This document shows positions 9,284 through 16,448 of a stretch of 64,000 nt of DNA, one piece after another (within the stretch, counting starts at the first letter, position 1; the number at the start of each line of letters is the position of its first letter). Where the stretch lies: contig NZ_VOQF01000008.1 of the NCBI RefSeq assembly GCF_007994985.1, positions 1 through 64,000 on the forward strand. The letters run 5' to 3'. The DNA is from Metabacillus litoralis. Its GTDB lineage: Bacteria; Bacillota; Bacilli; Bacillales; Bacillaceae. Made by a program: the position numbers and the translations under genes. The notes beneath the pieces are model-generated. The model made no database searches. It worked only from the letters and a program-made list of their open reading frames with translations, and was not told the DNA's origin.

Positions 9284-10222
9284 TTAGTCTCTTAGCTTTT
9301 TGCCTGTTTTATATAAAAACAATGTCTCTAAGGAAGGATGCATCATATTAATAATCTTTAAATTGCTGTCATTCTGATTAAGAGCTTCAAGCATTTCCGC
9401 AACATTCTTATTTATGTCTTCCACAACCATTTCAATCTTACTACCTGATAATCTAATATCTTTTGTAAAGGACTCTTGTTGAAATAGATCAACAAATTTT
9501 CTAACTTCTTCTTGATTATCTCCTGATAATTCAACAACTCCACCATAAACATCTGAAACAAGCTCTTCGACTGTTCCTAAGGCAATAATACTTCCATCAT
9601 CTATTATAGCTACTCGATCACATAGTGCTGTTGCTTCTTCCATGTAATGTGTTGTATAAACAATCGTAATTCCTTGGCTTTTAAGAAGTTTAATTAAATC
9701 AAAAATCTGGTTTCTTGATTGCGGATCTATACCTACTGTCGGTTCATCCATAAACACAACTAATGGCTGATGTATTAATGCAGCTGCGATATTAATTCTT
9801 CTTTTCATACCACCAGAATAGTTTTTTATTGGTTCCTTGGCTCGATCTGCCAGACCTACTAAAGAAAGTAATTCATTTACCCTATCCTTTAGTATTTGCC
9901 CCTTGATCCCATATAGCTCACCGAAAAATTTTAAATTATCAATAGCATTCAACATTGGATAAAGAGCAATATCCTGCGGAACAATTCCAACAATCTTTTT
10001 GATTTCTTTTCTTTTTGTTATACCATCCAAATCATTGATTTTAATTGTTCCGTTACTCGGTAATATTTGTGAGGTCATCATTGAGATTGATGTTGTTTTC
10101 CCAGCTCCGTTTGGACCTAATAATCCAAAAATTTCTCCTTTGTTTATCGTCAAATCCAAATCATTTACTACATGATTGTTTTCATAGTGTTTATTCACTT
10201 TGTCACATAAAATCATAGCCAT
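9284..10222 (-). CDS. ABC transporter ATP-binding protein (exporter type)
   Basis: A 312-residue ATPase partner of the permease encoded downstream. Walker A is GPNGAGKTTS (near residue 36), the signature is YSGGMKRR, Walker B is VVFMDEPTVGID, and the switch histidine is in YTTHYMEEA. About 90 residues follow the nucleotide-binding domain, as in CcmA/NatA/DrrA-type exporters. A GGAGG sequence lies about 12 bases upstream of the first ATG. A second ATG two codons later is an alternative start. Confidence 0.9.
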   Translation of the reverse strand: MAMILCDKVNKHYENNHVVNDLDLTINKGEIFGLLGPNGAGKTTSISMMTSQILPSNGTIKINDLDGITKRKEIKKIVGIVPQDIALYPMLNAIDNLKFFGELYGIKGQILKDRVNELLSLVGLADRAKEPIKNYSGGMKRRINIAAALIHQPLVVFMDEPTVGIDPQSRNQIFDLIKLLKSQGITIVYTTHYMEEATALCDRVAIIDDGSIIALGTVEELVSDVYGGVVELSGDNQEEVRKFVDLFQQESFTKDIRLSGSKIEMVVEDINKNVAEMLEALNQNDSNLKIINMMHPSLETLFLYKTGKKLRD

Positions 10223-10608
10223 ATATTTTTACTTCCTCCGTTTTATTCATTTTCATTCCTTAACTTTAAGATTTTTGCAAATATTCATTTTAAAAGATTT
10301 ATTACTAGTATATGAATTTATCCTTAGGAGCTTCTCATAAGTTAAAGCTGTTTTTTAAAAACCACTGCAAGCAGCTCTTATTATTAGATGATGTGCATAT
10401 GAATTCTTTCTAGGAGCTTTTGTTCAAGTGATGGTCTGTGAGGTAGAATTTTATGAAGAAGTAGGTAAGTATCACAATAGTTTTTTCCAATTACCACCAT
10501 ATTAAAAACTAACACAATTATTTTTCTTCGTAAAGAATATTTAGTGAATTTAGACATTAATTAGGTTTTAGTTTATTTTCCTCAAATCCTTTAGTTTAAA
10601 TAGAGCTA
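10223..10608. other. Intergenic region with an imperfect direct repeat
   Basis: No gene is supported here. Two segments, about 10310-10335 and 10395-10420, share TATGAATT followed by TCTAGGAGCTT-like sequence about 85 bases apart. Neither forms a convincing hairpin. The region lies upstream of the ABC exporter pair, so it should hold that operon's promoter, but I cannot pick one with confidence. Confidence 0.4.
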
Positions 10609-10638
10609 ATAAAAAAGGACCAAAAAAATCAGTCCTTC
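10609..10638 (-). terminator. Terminator of yisK
   Basis: Stem AAGGAC (10615-10620) with GTCCTT (10632-10637), followed on the minus strand by TTTTTTATTAG, directly downstream of yisK. Confidence 0.65.
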
Positions 10639-10641
10639 TTC

Positions 10642-11541
10642 TTAAACCATTATTTTATTTTTCAAAATACCAATTTCCTCAATCTCAATTTCCACTATAT
10701 CTCCAGGGGTTAGAAACTTCGGTGGATTAAAGCCTTTTCCAACTCCAGATGGTGTACCTGTTGCAATAATATCACCAGGCTCTAAAGTTGTTCCCTGTGA
10801 TATTGTCGAAATAATATGTTCAATAGAAAATATCATATCCTTCGTGTTACCATTTTGTCTTAATTCATCATTTACCTTCGTTTTAATTGAAAGCTGATAT
10901 GGATTTTTGATCGTAGATTTATGAACAAGATATGGACCCATCGGACAAGAAGTATCTAAGCTTTTCCCTAATAAAAATTGCTTGTGCTGTGCTTGTAAAT
11001 TCCTTGCTGTCACGTCATTAACAATTGTATATCCAAAAACATAATCCATTGCATCTTCTTCATTAATACGCTTCCCTTTCTTGCCTATTACAACAGCAAG
11101 CTCTCCTTCATAATCAAGTTCATTTGTTATATGTAGATGTGGATCAATTTCCTCATCATGACCAATGATGGTTGTAGGTGATTTTGAGAACAACATAACA
11201 TGTTTAGGGATATCCTCCACACTCCCCATTTCAATGGCATGTTCTCGATAGTTTTTTCCTACACAGTATATGTTCTTTGTAGGCTTTGTTATTGGCGCAT
11301 TAATTTTTATATCCTGCAATGGATAAAGATAACCCTCTGATCCATCTTCTTTAATTTTATCAACTATTTGCTGAACATCCTGGATAAATTTATCGCCTAA
11401 TGCAACACACTCAAAAAGTGTCTCAGGAAAAGATGTTATTTCAAATATATCTTTTTCGGCTTTGTGTAAATCAATGACCTTATTTTCATATAGCAAGCCA
11501 ATAAATGGCTCATTATGAATTGTTGCTGATACAAATTTCAT
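10642..11541 (-). CDS. yisK: YisK, fumarylacetoacetate hydrolase (FAH) family protein
   Basis: A 299-residue FAH-fold enzyme, close to the length of B. subtilis YisK. Metal-binding and family motifs are visible: FSKSPTTIIG, the E-x-E pattern in LDYEGELAVVIGK, DVTARNLQ, and near the C-terminus GDIIATGTPSGVGKG. A short N-terminal domain of about 75 residues precedes the catalytic domain. B. subtilis YisK has been described as an oxaloacetate decarboxylase connected with the Mbl cell-shape protein. The same activity here is inference. ATG is preceded by AAGGAGG. Confidence 0.88.
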   Translation of the reverse strand: MKFVSATIHNEPFIGLLYENKVIDLHKAEKDIFEITSFPETLFECVALGDKFIQDVQQIVDKIKEDGSEGYLYPLQDIKINAPITKPTKNIYCVGKNYREHAIEMGSVEDIPKHVMLFSKSPTTIIGHDEEIDPHLHITNELDYEGELAVVIGKKGKRINEEDAMDYVFGYTIVNDVTARNLQAQHKQFLLGKSLDTSCPMGPYLVHKSTIKNPYQLSIKTKVNDELRQNGNTKDMIFSIEHIISTISQGTTLEPGDIIATGTPSGVGKGFNPPKFLTPGDIVEIEIEEIGILKNKIMV

Positions 11542-11640
11542 ATGAGACCCTCCTTAATTTTTGGTTCAGTAATAATGCTCTAACATAGCCAATTATTTAA
11601 AAAGAGAAGGTAACACTTTTAAATATGAATAGTTAGATAG

Positions 11641-12420
11641 CTAGCTCTTATTTATGTACAGCTGTTCAGTATTTTCTAGGATCTTTTTCCTTAATCCTTC
11701 TCTTGGGGTAGATAGTATATTCGATAAACAGGTTAAGATATCCTCTAAAAACAATGGAGTTGTTTCCCTCCCCATGAACATTTCATTAAACTGCCAAGGT
11801 CCATCTGTTTCTATTAGGAGCTGATCCACAGGAATTAATTGAACCAATTTTTGATCACGCTTCCGGTAGCAAACCTCAGGTGTAACAGAAACATAATATC
11901 CACAGCAAATGATTTCATTTGCTGTCTCTTGTGATGTTTTCAACCAATGAAAATGAGCTTTTCTTATATAATGCTTTTTTAGAAGATTAAGCACCTTTTC
12001 AGACTCTTCATGAACAGCATGCAAAGAAACTGGTAGAGCTTCTGTTTTTGCAACCTGTATAAACTGCTCTATTGTTTCTACAAATACCTCTTCATGATAA
12101 AGTTCATACAACTCTTTTTTATTATATGTAGGTAATCCAATCTCACCTATTGCTGATATTAAATGCTTTTCCTTCTTTATTAGATTCAGCAATTCATGTA
12201 GTTCTCTTTGCAAAGGTGGAGCATCTTCTGGATGATGTCCAATAGCTGCCCGAATAAATGTTGGATACTTTTGCTTTAGCTTTAAAGTTTTGTAGCTAGA
12301 TTTGAGGTTTGTTGAAACAGCTACAACACTTTGTACCCCACTTTCTATCCAAGTTTGGATGTATCTTTCTACAAGTTCTTCTGAATATTGATCAAGATGA
12401 ATATGAGCATCAATCGTCAT
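11641..12420 (-). CDS. TatD family metal-dependent hydrolase
   Basis: A 259-residue TIM-barrel hydrolase. Metal-ligand motifs are DAHIHLD (residues 4-10), GHHPEDAP, the catalytic glutamate in AIGEIGL, HAVHE, and LIETDGPW near the C-terminus. TatD proteins are nucleases or amidohydrolases acting on DNA ends or unknown substrates. This is not the canonical yabD-locus copy but an extra paralogue next to yisK. The ribosome binding site is weak (GGGG about 10 bases upstream). Substrate unknown. Confidence 0.8.
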   Translation of the reverse strand: MTIDAHIHLDQYSEELVERYIQTWIESGVQSVVAVSTNLKSSYKTLKLKQKYPTFIRAAIGHHPEDAPPLQRELHELLNLIKKEKHLISAIGEIGLPTYNKKELYELYHEEVFVETIEQFIQVAKTEALPVSLHAVHEESEKVLNLLKKHYIRKAHFHWLKTSQETANEIICCGYYVSVTPEVCYRKRDQKLVQLIPVDQLLIETDGPWQFNEMFMGRETTPLFLEDILTCLSNILSTPREGLRKKILENTEQLYINKS

Positions 12421-12990
12421 GTTTCTCTACCCCACAAATTGAAGTATATAAATACCATTTCCATTATTTATATTTATTATTTATTTTTCCAATCTTGCTC
12501 ATCATTTCTCAAAAATGGATATTATTTAAATAGACAATATCCACCTTATCTCAAAGGATACTATCGTATTCCTGTCAAGCATGTCAATCGTCTTCCCGCT
12601 ACATTTCACTAGTGTTTTAAATGGCAATATTCTCGATGAAACACATTGAATTTTGTAGAATTTTGTTATTATTTTTGTTATTTTAGCGAATGTAAGTTTT
12701 TGTTTAAATTCCATTGTATAATAGGCTTGTTTACTTTGATTTGGACATATCTATTTTTATAGATTTATATAAATTAACTTTTTATATTGTACCTCAAGTA
12801 AAGCATCATTCTTGGAAAACTTCCTCGACGATGAATGAAATGTGCAATAAAAATCAACATGTGAAATCATTTTAAACAATTTAAAAACTGAATATTAAAA
12901 CTTTTTAAAATTTAAGTAAAAGGCAGTAGCAAATTGATTAGGTTCCATATTCCAAGTTAGCTAATTTTAAAAATTGAGAGAAGGATTGCG
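12421..12990. other. AT-rich intergenic region, no gene recognised
   Basis: About 570 bases between the TatD-type gene and the Spo0E-like gene. Open frames are short, overlap in AT-rich DNA and lack ribosome binding sites. It must hold the promoter of the Spo0E-like gene, but I see no convincing hexamer pair. Confidence 0.4.
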
Positions 12991-13140
12991 ATGATTGTCA
13001 ATGAAATTGAACAAAAACGAAAAACACTATTAAGAATGGCAAAAAGATATGGACTTAACTCAAAGGAAACTGTTCGCTGTAGTCAAGAGCTAGATGTTTT
13101 ACTACTCAAACAAATTAAACAAATAAACGCTAAAAAATGA
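12991..13140 (+). CDS. yisI: Spo0E/YisI-type aspartyl phosphatase (Spo0A-P phosphatase)
   Basis: A 49-residue protein starting MIVNEIEQKR. It carries the family hallmark SQELD at residues 31-35, followed by hydrophobic LLL, in the usual two-helix hairpin arrangement: helix about 2-20, turn, helix from about 27. Spo0E-family proteins dephosphorylate Spo0A-P and delay sporulation. In B. subtilis yisI lies beside the gerP operon, as here. A GAGAGAAGG sequence lies just upstream of ATG. Confidence 0.88.
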   Translation: MIVNEIEQKRKTLLRMAKRYGLNSKETVRCSQELDVLLLKQIKQINAKK

Positions 13141-13267
13141 CATGATGATTAATCATTTAGCTCTACTATAAGGCAATAGCCATTTCCTACTCTCTCAGCA
13201 TGCATTTTTAATCACTTAATTTTACTATTAACTTCAATAAACCACTCCAACTTTCAGCGATTATCAC

Positions 13268-13294
13268 ACAATTTCACTTTAATTTCATAAAATA
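13268..13294 (+). promoter_or_regulatory. Sigma-K-like promoter of the gerP operon
   Basis: AC (13268-13269), 16 bases, then CATAAAATA (13286-13294). This matches the sigma-K pattern of a -35 AC and a -10 CATANNNTA, 42 bases before the gerPA start codon. The B. subtilis gerP operon is known to be expressed late in the mother cell. Read by eye, not tested. Confidence 0.6.
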
Positions 13295-13335
13295 CAATAA
13301 AGTGCTTTAAATCCAAAAACAAAAGGATGTTTTAC

Positions 13336-13557
13336 ATGCCAGCTATCGTCGGTGCTTTTAAGGTTAATTCTGTCGGAACAAGTAGCATTGTTCATGTTGG
13401 AGATGTTATTACAATATCACCTTACAGTGAAGTTAAAACATTCGCAGGTGCAGGTTCTTTTAACACTGGAGACGGTCTAAACATATATAATCAAAATTCT
13501 GTAACAAATACGTATGATAATGATGTTGTTGATCAACCTATGGCAGGCAATTTATAA
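13336..13557 (+). CDS. gerPA: Spore germination protein GerPA
   Basis: A 73-residue protein starting MPAIVGAF. An ATG three codons upstream exists, but the AAAAGG site touches it, so the ATG at 13336 with a 9-base spacer is preferred and gives the usual length. It contains the GerPA/GerPF family signature: N-S-V-G with HVGD, then [19 protein letters not shown], and a VVDQP end. GerP proteins sit in the spore coat and let germinants reach the inner-membrane receptors. First gene of the six-gene operon. Confidence 0.93.
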   Translation: MPAIVGAFKVNSVGTSSIVHVGDVITISPYSEVKTFAGAGSFNTGDGLNIYNQNSVTNTYDNDVVDQPMAGNL

Positions 13558-13688
13558 CCTATTTATTGCTAAATCTTTTACCTAGGGTACATTTTAAGCA
13601 AAAAAATCGCACATGAGTTTTTGCAGTGCTATTTATCTAGCTTGTTTCGACCATTAACCCTTTTAATGGATTAAGGGAGTGTTATTTA

Positions 13689-13922
13689 ATGAATTTCTAT
13701 ATTAATCAATCAATCTGTATTAACTATTTAAGAGTGGGCTCAGTTAATAACTCTTCTGTTTTACAAATTGGCAGTGCAGGCATGATAAAACCACTATCAA
13801 ATTTGTATAATACGGGCGGCTTTATTCAAGCAGCCCCACAAATTGAATCAGAAACACCAACAGGCGTAGTCACTGAAGGCACCGAAGACCCACTAGTGCC
13901 TCTTGCTGCCCCGACTGCTTAA
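13689..13922 (+). CDS. gerPB: Spore germination protein GerPB
   Basis: A 77-residue protein with the conserved opening MNFYINQ, INYLRVGSVNNSSVLQIGSAG, and a low-complexity tail rich in P, T and E that ends LAAPTA. Length equals that of B. subtilis GerPB. An AAGGGA ribosome binding site lies about 10 bases before ATG. The 131-base gap after gerPA contains a small ATTAA/TTAAT inverted repeat but no clear terminator. Confidence 0.9.
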   Translation: MNFYINQSICINYLRVGSVNNSSVLQIGSAGMIKPLSNLYNTGGFIQAAPQIESETPTGVVTEGTEDPLVPLAAPTA

Positions 13923-14003
13923 GTCTTGGGCATTCACCCATCTATTTCTTCTGCATATTATGAAATAAAGTACTTTGAGCGAGGAATAAAGGTGGGTGAA
14001 TAT

Positions 14004-14609
14004 ATGTATTATAATGCTGACACTATGCAATATATCCAACAACTTCATCAATATGTTCAACATCAGGATAAAAAAATTCAACAATTAACGAATATCATAC
14101 AAGAGTTACGTACAGATGTTGAGCGGATTAAAAATAAACCCGTCACTAATATTGAACGAATTGAATATAAATTTGATCAATTAAAAGTCGAACAGCTGGA
14201 TGGAACATTAAATATAGGTTTAAATCCAACAGATCCAGAACAAATTGATAACTTTGATGTTCAGCAAAAAGGAATAAATGTTAATGGAGTTCAACAACAA
14301 TTAAGAGATCAACTATTCAAGCAATGTAGCCAGGATGTTAATCAATTCTTGAATCAAGAATGTGCTGGATTTATTCAACAAGCGGAAAAACATTATGGTT
14401 TAAGCTTAGATGATCCACATCGTAAACATATTATTGAGGATATTAGAAAACAGATTGATAGTCGTATCCAATATTACATTAATGGTCAACCACTTACAGA
14501 ACAAGATTCGTTACTAGAGAAAAAACAGGAAATTCTTTCTAAAGTAAAACAAGATGTTGAAAATTCGATTCAACACTTTTTGCAACACTTTCCTAAGGAT
14601 ACGAAATAA
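14004..14609 (+). CDS. gerPC: Spore germination protein GerPC
   Basis: A 201-residue protein starting MYYNADTMQYIQQLHQYV. The N-terminal 50 residues form a heptad-rich coiled coil (QDKKIQQLTNIIQELRTD), typical of GerPC. The frame is open further upstream to about 13926, but the AAAGGTGG site 8 bases before 14004 and the family's short N-terminus favour this ATG. The C-terminal half is Gln/Asp-rich and helical. It is thought to help place the small GerP proteins in the coat. Confidence 0.9.
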   Translation: MYYNADTMQYIQQLHQYVQHQDKKIQQLTNIIQELRTDVERIKNKPVTNIERIEYKFDQLKVEQLDGTLNIGLNPTDPEQIDNFDVQQKGINVNGVQQQLRDQLFKQCSQDVNQFLNQECAGFIQQAEKHYGLSLDDPHRKHIIEDIRKQIDSRIQYYINGQPLTEQDSLLEKKQEILSKVKQDVENSIQHFLQHFPKDTK

Positions 14610-14632
14610 AACTTTCCACAAGGGTGATATAC

Positions 14633-14809
14633 GTGAATTTCACAGTTGTAAATAAGGACATTCAAGTAGGTGCTATTCGAGTTACTGGGGTATCTAGTTC
14701 ATCGGTTTTTTTAATTGGTGATACAAATACAATTTCGCTTTCCTCTGTATTTGATACACCACCTGAATCCCTAATCATTGGTCCTTTAGTACCGCTGGCT
14801 TCTCAATGA
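14633..14809 (+). CDS. gerPD: Spore germination protein GerPD
   Basis: A 58-residue protein starting at GTG 14633 (MNFTVVNKD). AAGGG at 14620-14624 gives a normal 8-base spacer to this GTG but overlaps the other in-frame GTG at 14624. Conserved family blocks are VGAIRVTGVSSSSVFLIGD and FDTPPESLIIGPLVPL. The stop overlaps the gerPE start. Confidence 0.9.
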   Translation: MNFTVVNKDIQVGAIRVTGVSSSSVFLIGDTNTISLSSVFDTPPESLIIGPLVPLASQ

Positions 14810-15171
14810 TCAGTCGATACTCACAAGTAACATCTGCATATGTCAATACGATCGGAATTAGTTCTGTTTTTAATATCGGGGATTCACAGCAGATTACTCC
14901 AACTGCAAAGGTTTTAGCCATACAACGTGAGGAAGAACGCTTTTTGGGAGACGAAGGAGATCTTTCTGAGTATCCTATATTTGAAGAGGAAATTCCACAA
15001 CCTCAATTCTATGAAGAAGTTGTAACGAACTTTTTTCATGAAAATCCACGAATAAGGGTTTCTAATGTAAAGGTTATCGCCATATCGAGTTCCTCTGTTT
15101 TTCAAATTGGGTCAACAAAGGATATTATTTGTGAAACTCGTGTAAAAAATATACGTCAGCTAAAAAAGTAG
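14806..15171 (+). CDS. gerPE: Spore germination protein GerPE
   Basis: A 121-residue protein. Two copies of the gerP-type motif are visible: NTIGISSVFNIGDS near residue 14 and IAISSSSVFQIGST near residue 92, separated by an acidic linker of about 50 residues. The start ATGA overlaps the gerPD stop, implying translational coupling. Confidence 0.9.
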   Translation: MISRYSQVTSAYVNTIGISSVFNIGDSQQITPTAKVLAIQREEERFLGDEGDLSEYPIFEEEIPQPQFYEEVVTNFFHENPRIRVSNVKVIAISSSSVFQIGSTKDIICETRVKNIRQLKK

Positions 15172-15220
15172 TAATACTAATGAAATTTATATGGATTGTC
15201 TATTTTCCTATAAATGACGA

Positions 15221-15248
15221 ACAATCGTAAATTCCTTCGCATAAAGTA
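15221..15248 (+). promoter_or_regulatory. Sigma-K-like promoter inside the operon, before gerPF
   Basis: AC (15221-15222), 17 bases, then CATAAAGTA (15240-15248), 32 bases upstream of the gerPF start, in the 108-base gap after gerPE. It has the same architecture as the predicted gerPA promoter. It would allow extra or separate gerPF transcription. Confidence 0.5.
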
Positions 15249-15279
15249 AAGTACTAGAGAATTAAAAAGGATGTTTTTT

Positions 15280-15498
15280 ATGCCAGCTATTGTAGGTCCA
15301 ATAAAAATTAACAGTGTAGGTGGAGGCGTCGTTAATTTTGGAGATACCTTTTATTTATCTCCGAAAAGTCAATCAAAAAGTGCCTCAGGCTCTGGTGGTG
15401 GAAGCACAGGAGACTTCCATATTATTAACAACGGTGTTAGTGCAACAAATTTGATCGATCCTGATGTAACAGATCAAAATATGATTGGAAATAATTAA
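15280..15498 (+). CDS. gerPF: Spore germination protein GerPF
   Basis: A 72-residue protein starting MPAIVGPIKI, a paralogue of GerPA with the same block order (NSVGGGVVNFGD, SPKSQSKSASGSG, DVTDQN, ending GNN). As at gerPA, an ATG three codons upstream (15271) touches the AAAAAGG site, so the ATG at 15280 is preferred. Last gene of the operon. An inverted-repeat element follows within 10 bases. Confidence 0.92.
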   Translation: MPAIVGPIKINSVGGGVVNFGDTFYLSPKSQSKSASGSGGGSTGDFHIINNGVSATNLIDPDVTDQNMIGNN

Positions 15499-15504
15499 AA
15501 CAGT

Positions 15505-15860
15505 AACAAGGGGCTGGGACATATAAAGATGTCATACAAAAAGGCGAATAAATCTAAATTCAGTTAAGTTGAAAAAAATAAGTTCGTTCCATTGCGCTGC
15601 AGACATTTGCTTTCCGCGGGGAGGAAGCTAAGCCTCCTCGGCGCAAGCGCCTGTGGGGTCTCAGCCTTTCCTCTGCACCCGCAGGAGTCAAATGTCTTCC
15701 GCTCCATTCCACTAGTTCTTAAAAAAAGTATGCAAAATCAAAAAATCTATTGAAGACAGCAAATAAAAAACCGAGATATTAGGCGAATGTTTAATTGACA
15801 TATCACCTAATAACTCGGGTTTATCTTTAGCTTAAATACTTATGTCCCAGCCTCTTGTTT
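15505..15860. repeat. Composite element with terminal inverted repeats (copy B, most complete)
   Basis: A 356-bp element. Left end AACAAGGGGCTGGGACATA and right end TATGTCCCAGCCTCTTGTTT form nearly perfect 19-20-bp terminal inverted repeats. Inside, in order: a GTTCGTTCCATTGCGCTGC block, the GC-rich core GCCTCCTCGGCGCAA / CGCCTGTGGGGTCTC, CTTCCGCTCCATTCCACTAG, and a hairpin CCGAGATATTAGG...CCTAATAACTCGG. No coding sequence is present, which resembles a MITE. Related copies lie at 30.1 kb (complete), 36.2 kb (left end lost) and 59.3 kb (left end only). The remaining 15861-16056 is AT-rich without a recognisable feature. Confidence 0.85.
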
Positions 15861-16056
15861 TTCTTTTTAGTTAGTTCAAAACCATTCCATATTATTCTCT
15901 ATTCACAAAATTCATCAAGCAAGATAACCTATGATCTGATTTTTAGTCAATTCCTAATGCGCTCATAGGCGTTAAGTGTCTTGTTCTACACTATAATCAT
16001 AAACAGCACTCATAATGAATCACACTAAAATTTTTTACACATATCAAAAGATCATT

Positions 16057-16362
16057 TTATCGACCTCTTTGTTTTCGTTCTTTAGATTTCCTTATTTGAA
16101 CCAATTTACTTGAGGGCTGCTTGCGAATCCATTTCACGAAGCTTTTAAGTTTTTCATCTTGTTTTAACTCATGAATTGTGGACAGTCTTGCAGCTAATTC
16201 ATCATTCATATATAGAGCATGAATTTGTTTATGACAAGGAATACATAGCTTGGCAGTTGGTAAAAATGCCCCACCCATTTCTTTTGGTGTTAGGTGATGA
16301 ATTGTTGTTTCAACTTCCTCTCTTCCACAAAGCTCACAGCTACCGATTTGTTTTTTTGACAT
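16057..16362 (-). CDS. yisB: HNH endonuclease family protein YisB
   Basis: A 101-residue protein. Zinc-binding CELCG and CIPCH pairs flank the HNH core (TTIHHLTPKEMGG, then KLCIPCHKQIHAL). The C-terminal 25 residues are strongly basic (SKERKQRGR). It lies between sbcC and gerPA as in B. subtilis. Likely DNA-binding or nicking, but the substrate is unknown. GAGGA lies 8 bases before ATG. Confidence 0.87.
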   Translation of the reverse strand: MSKKQIGSCELCGREEVETTIHHLTPKEMGGAFLPTAKLCIPCHKQIHALYMNDELAARLSTIHELKQDEKLKSFVKWIRKQPSSKLVQIRKSKERKQRGR

Positions 16363-16448
16363 TGTGACAATCCTCTAGTTTGTTATATAGTACCTTACAG
16401 GTTTCTTTTTAAGTGTTTTTGTTACTTAACTCTTCAGGAATCATACTA

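Noticed and set aside
12526-12714. 62-codon minus-strand open frame upstream of the Spo0E-like gene
   Set aside because: No ribosome binding site, AT-driven composition, no recognisable motif.
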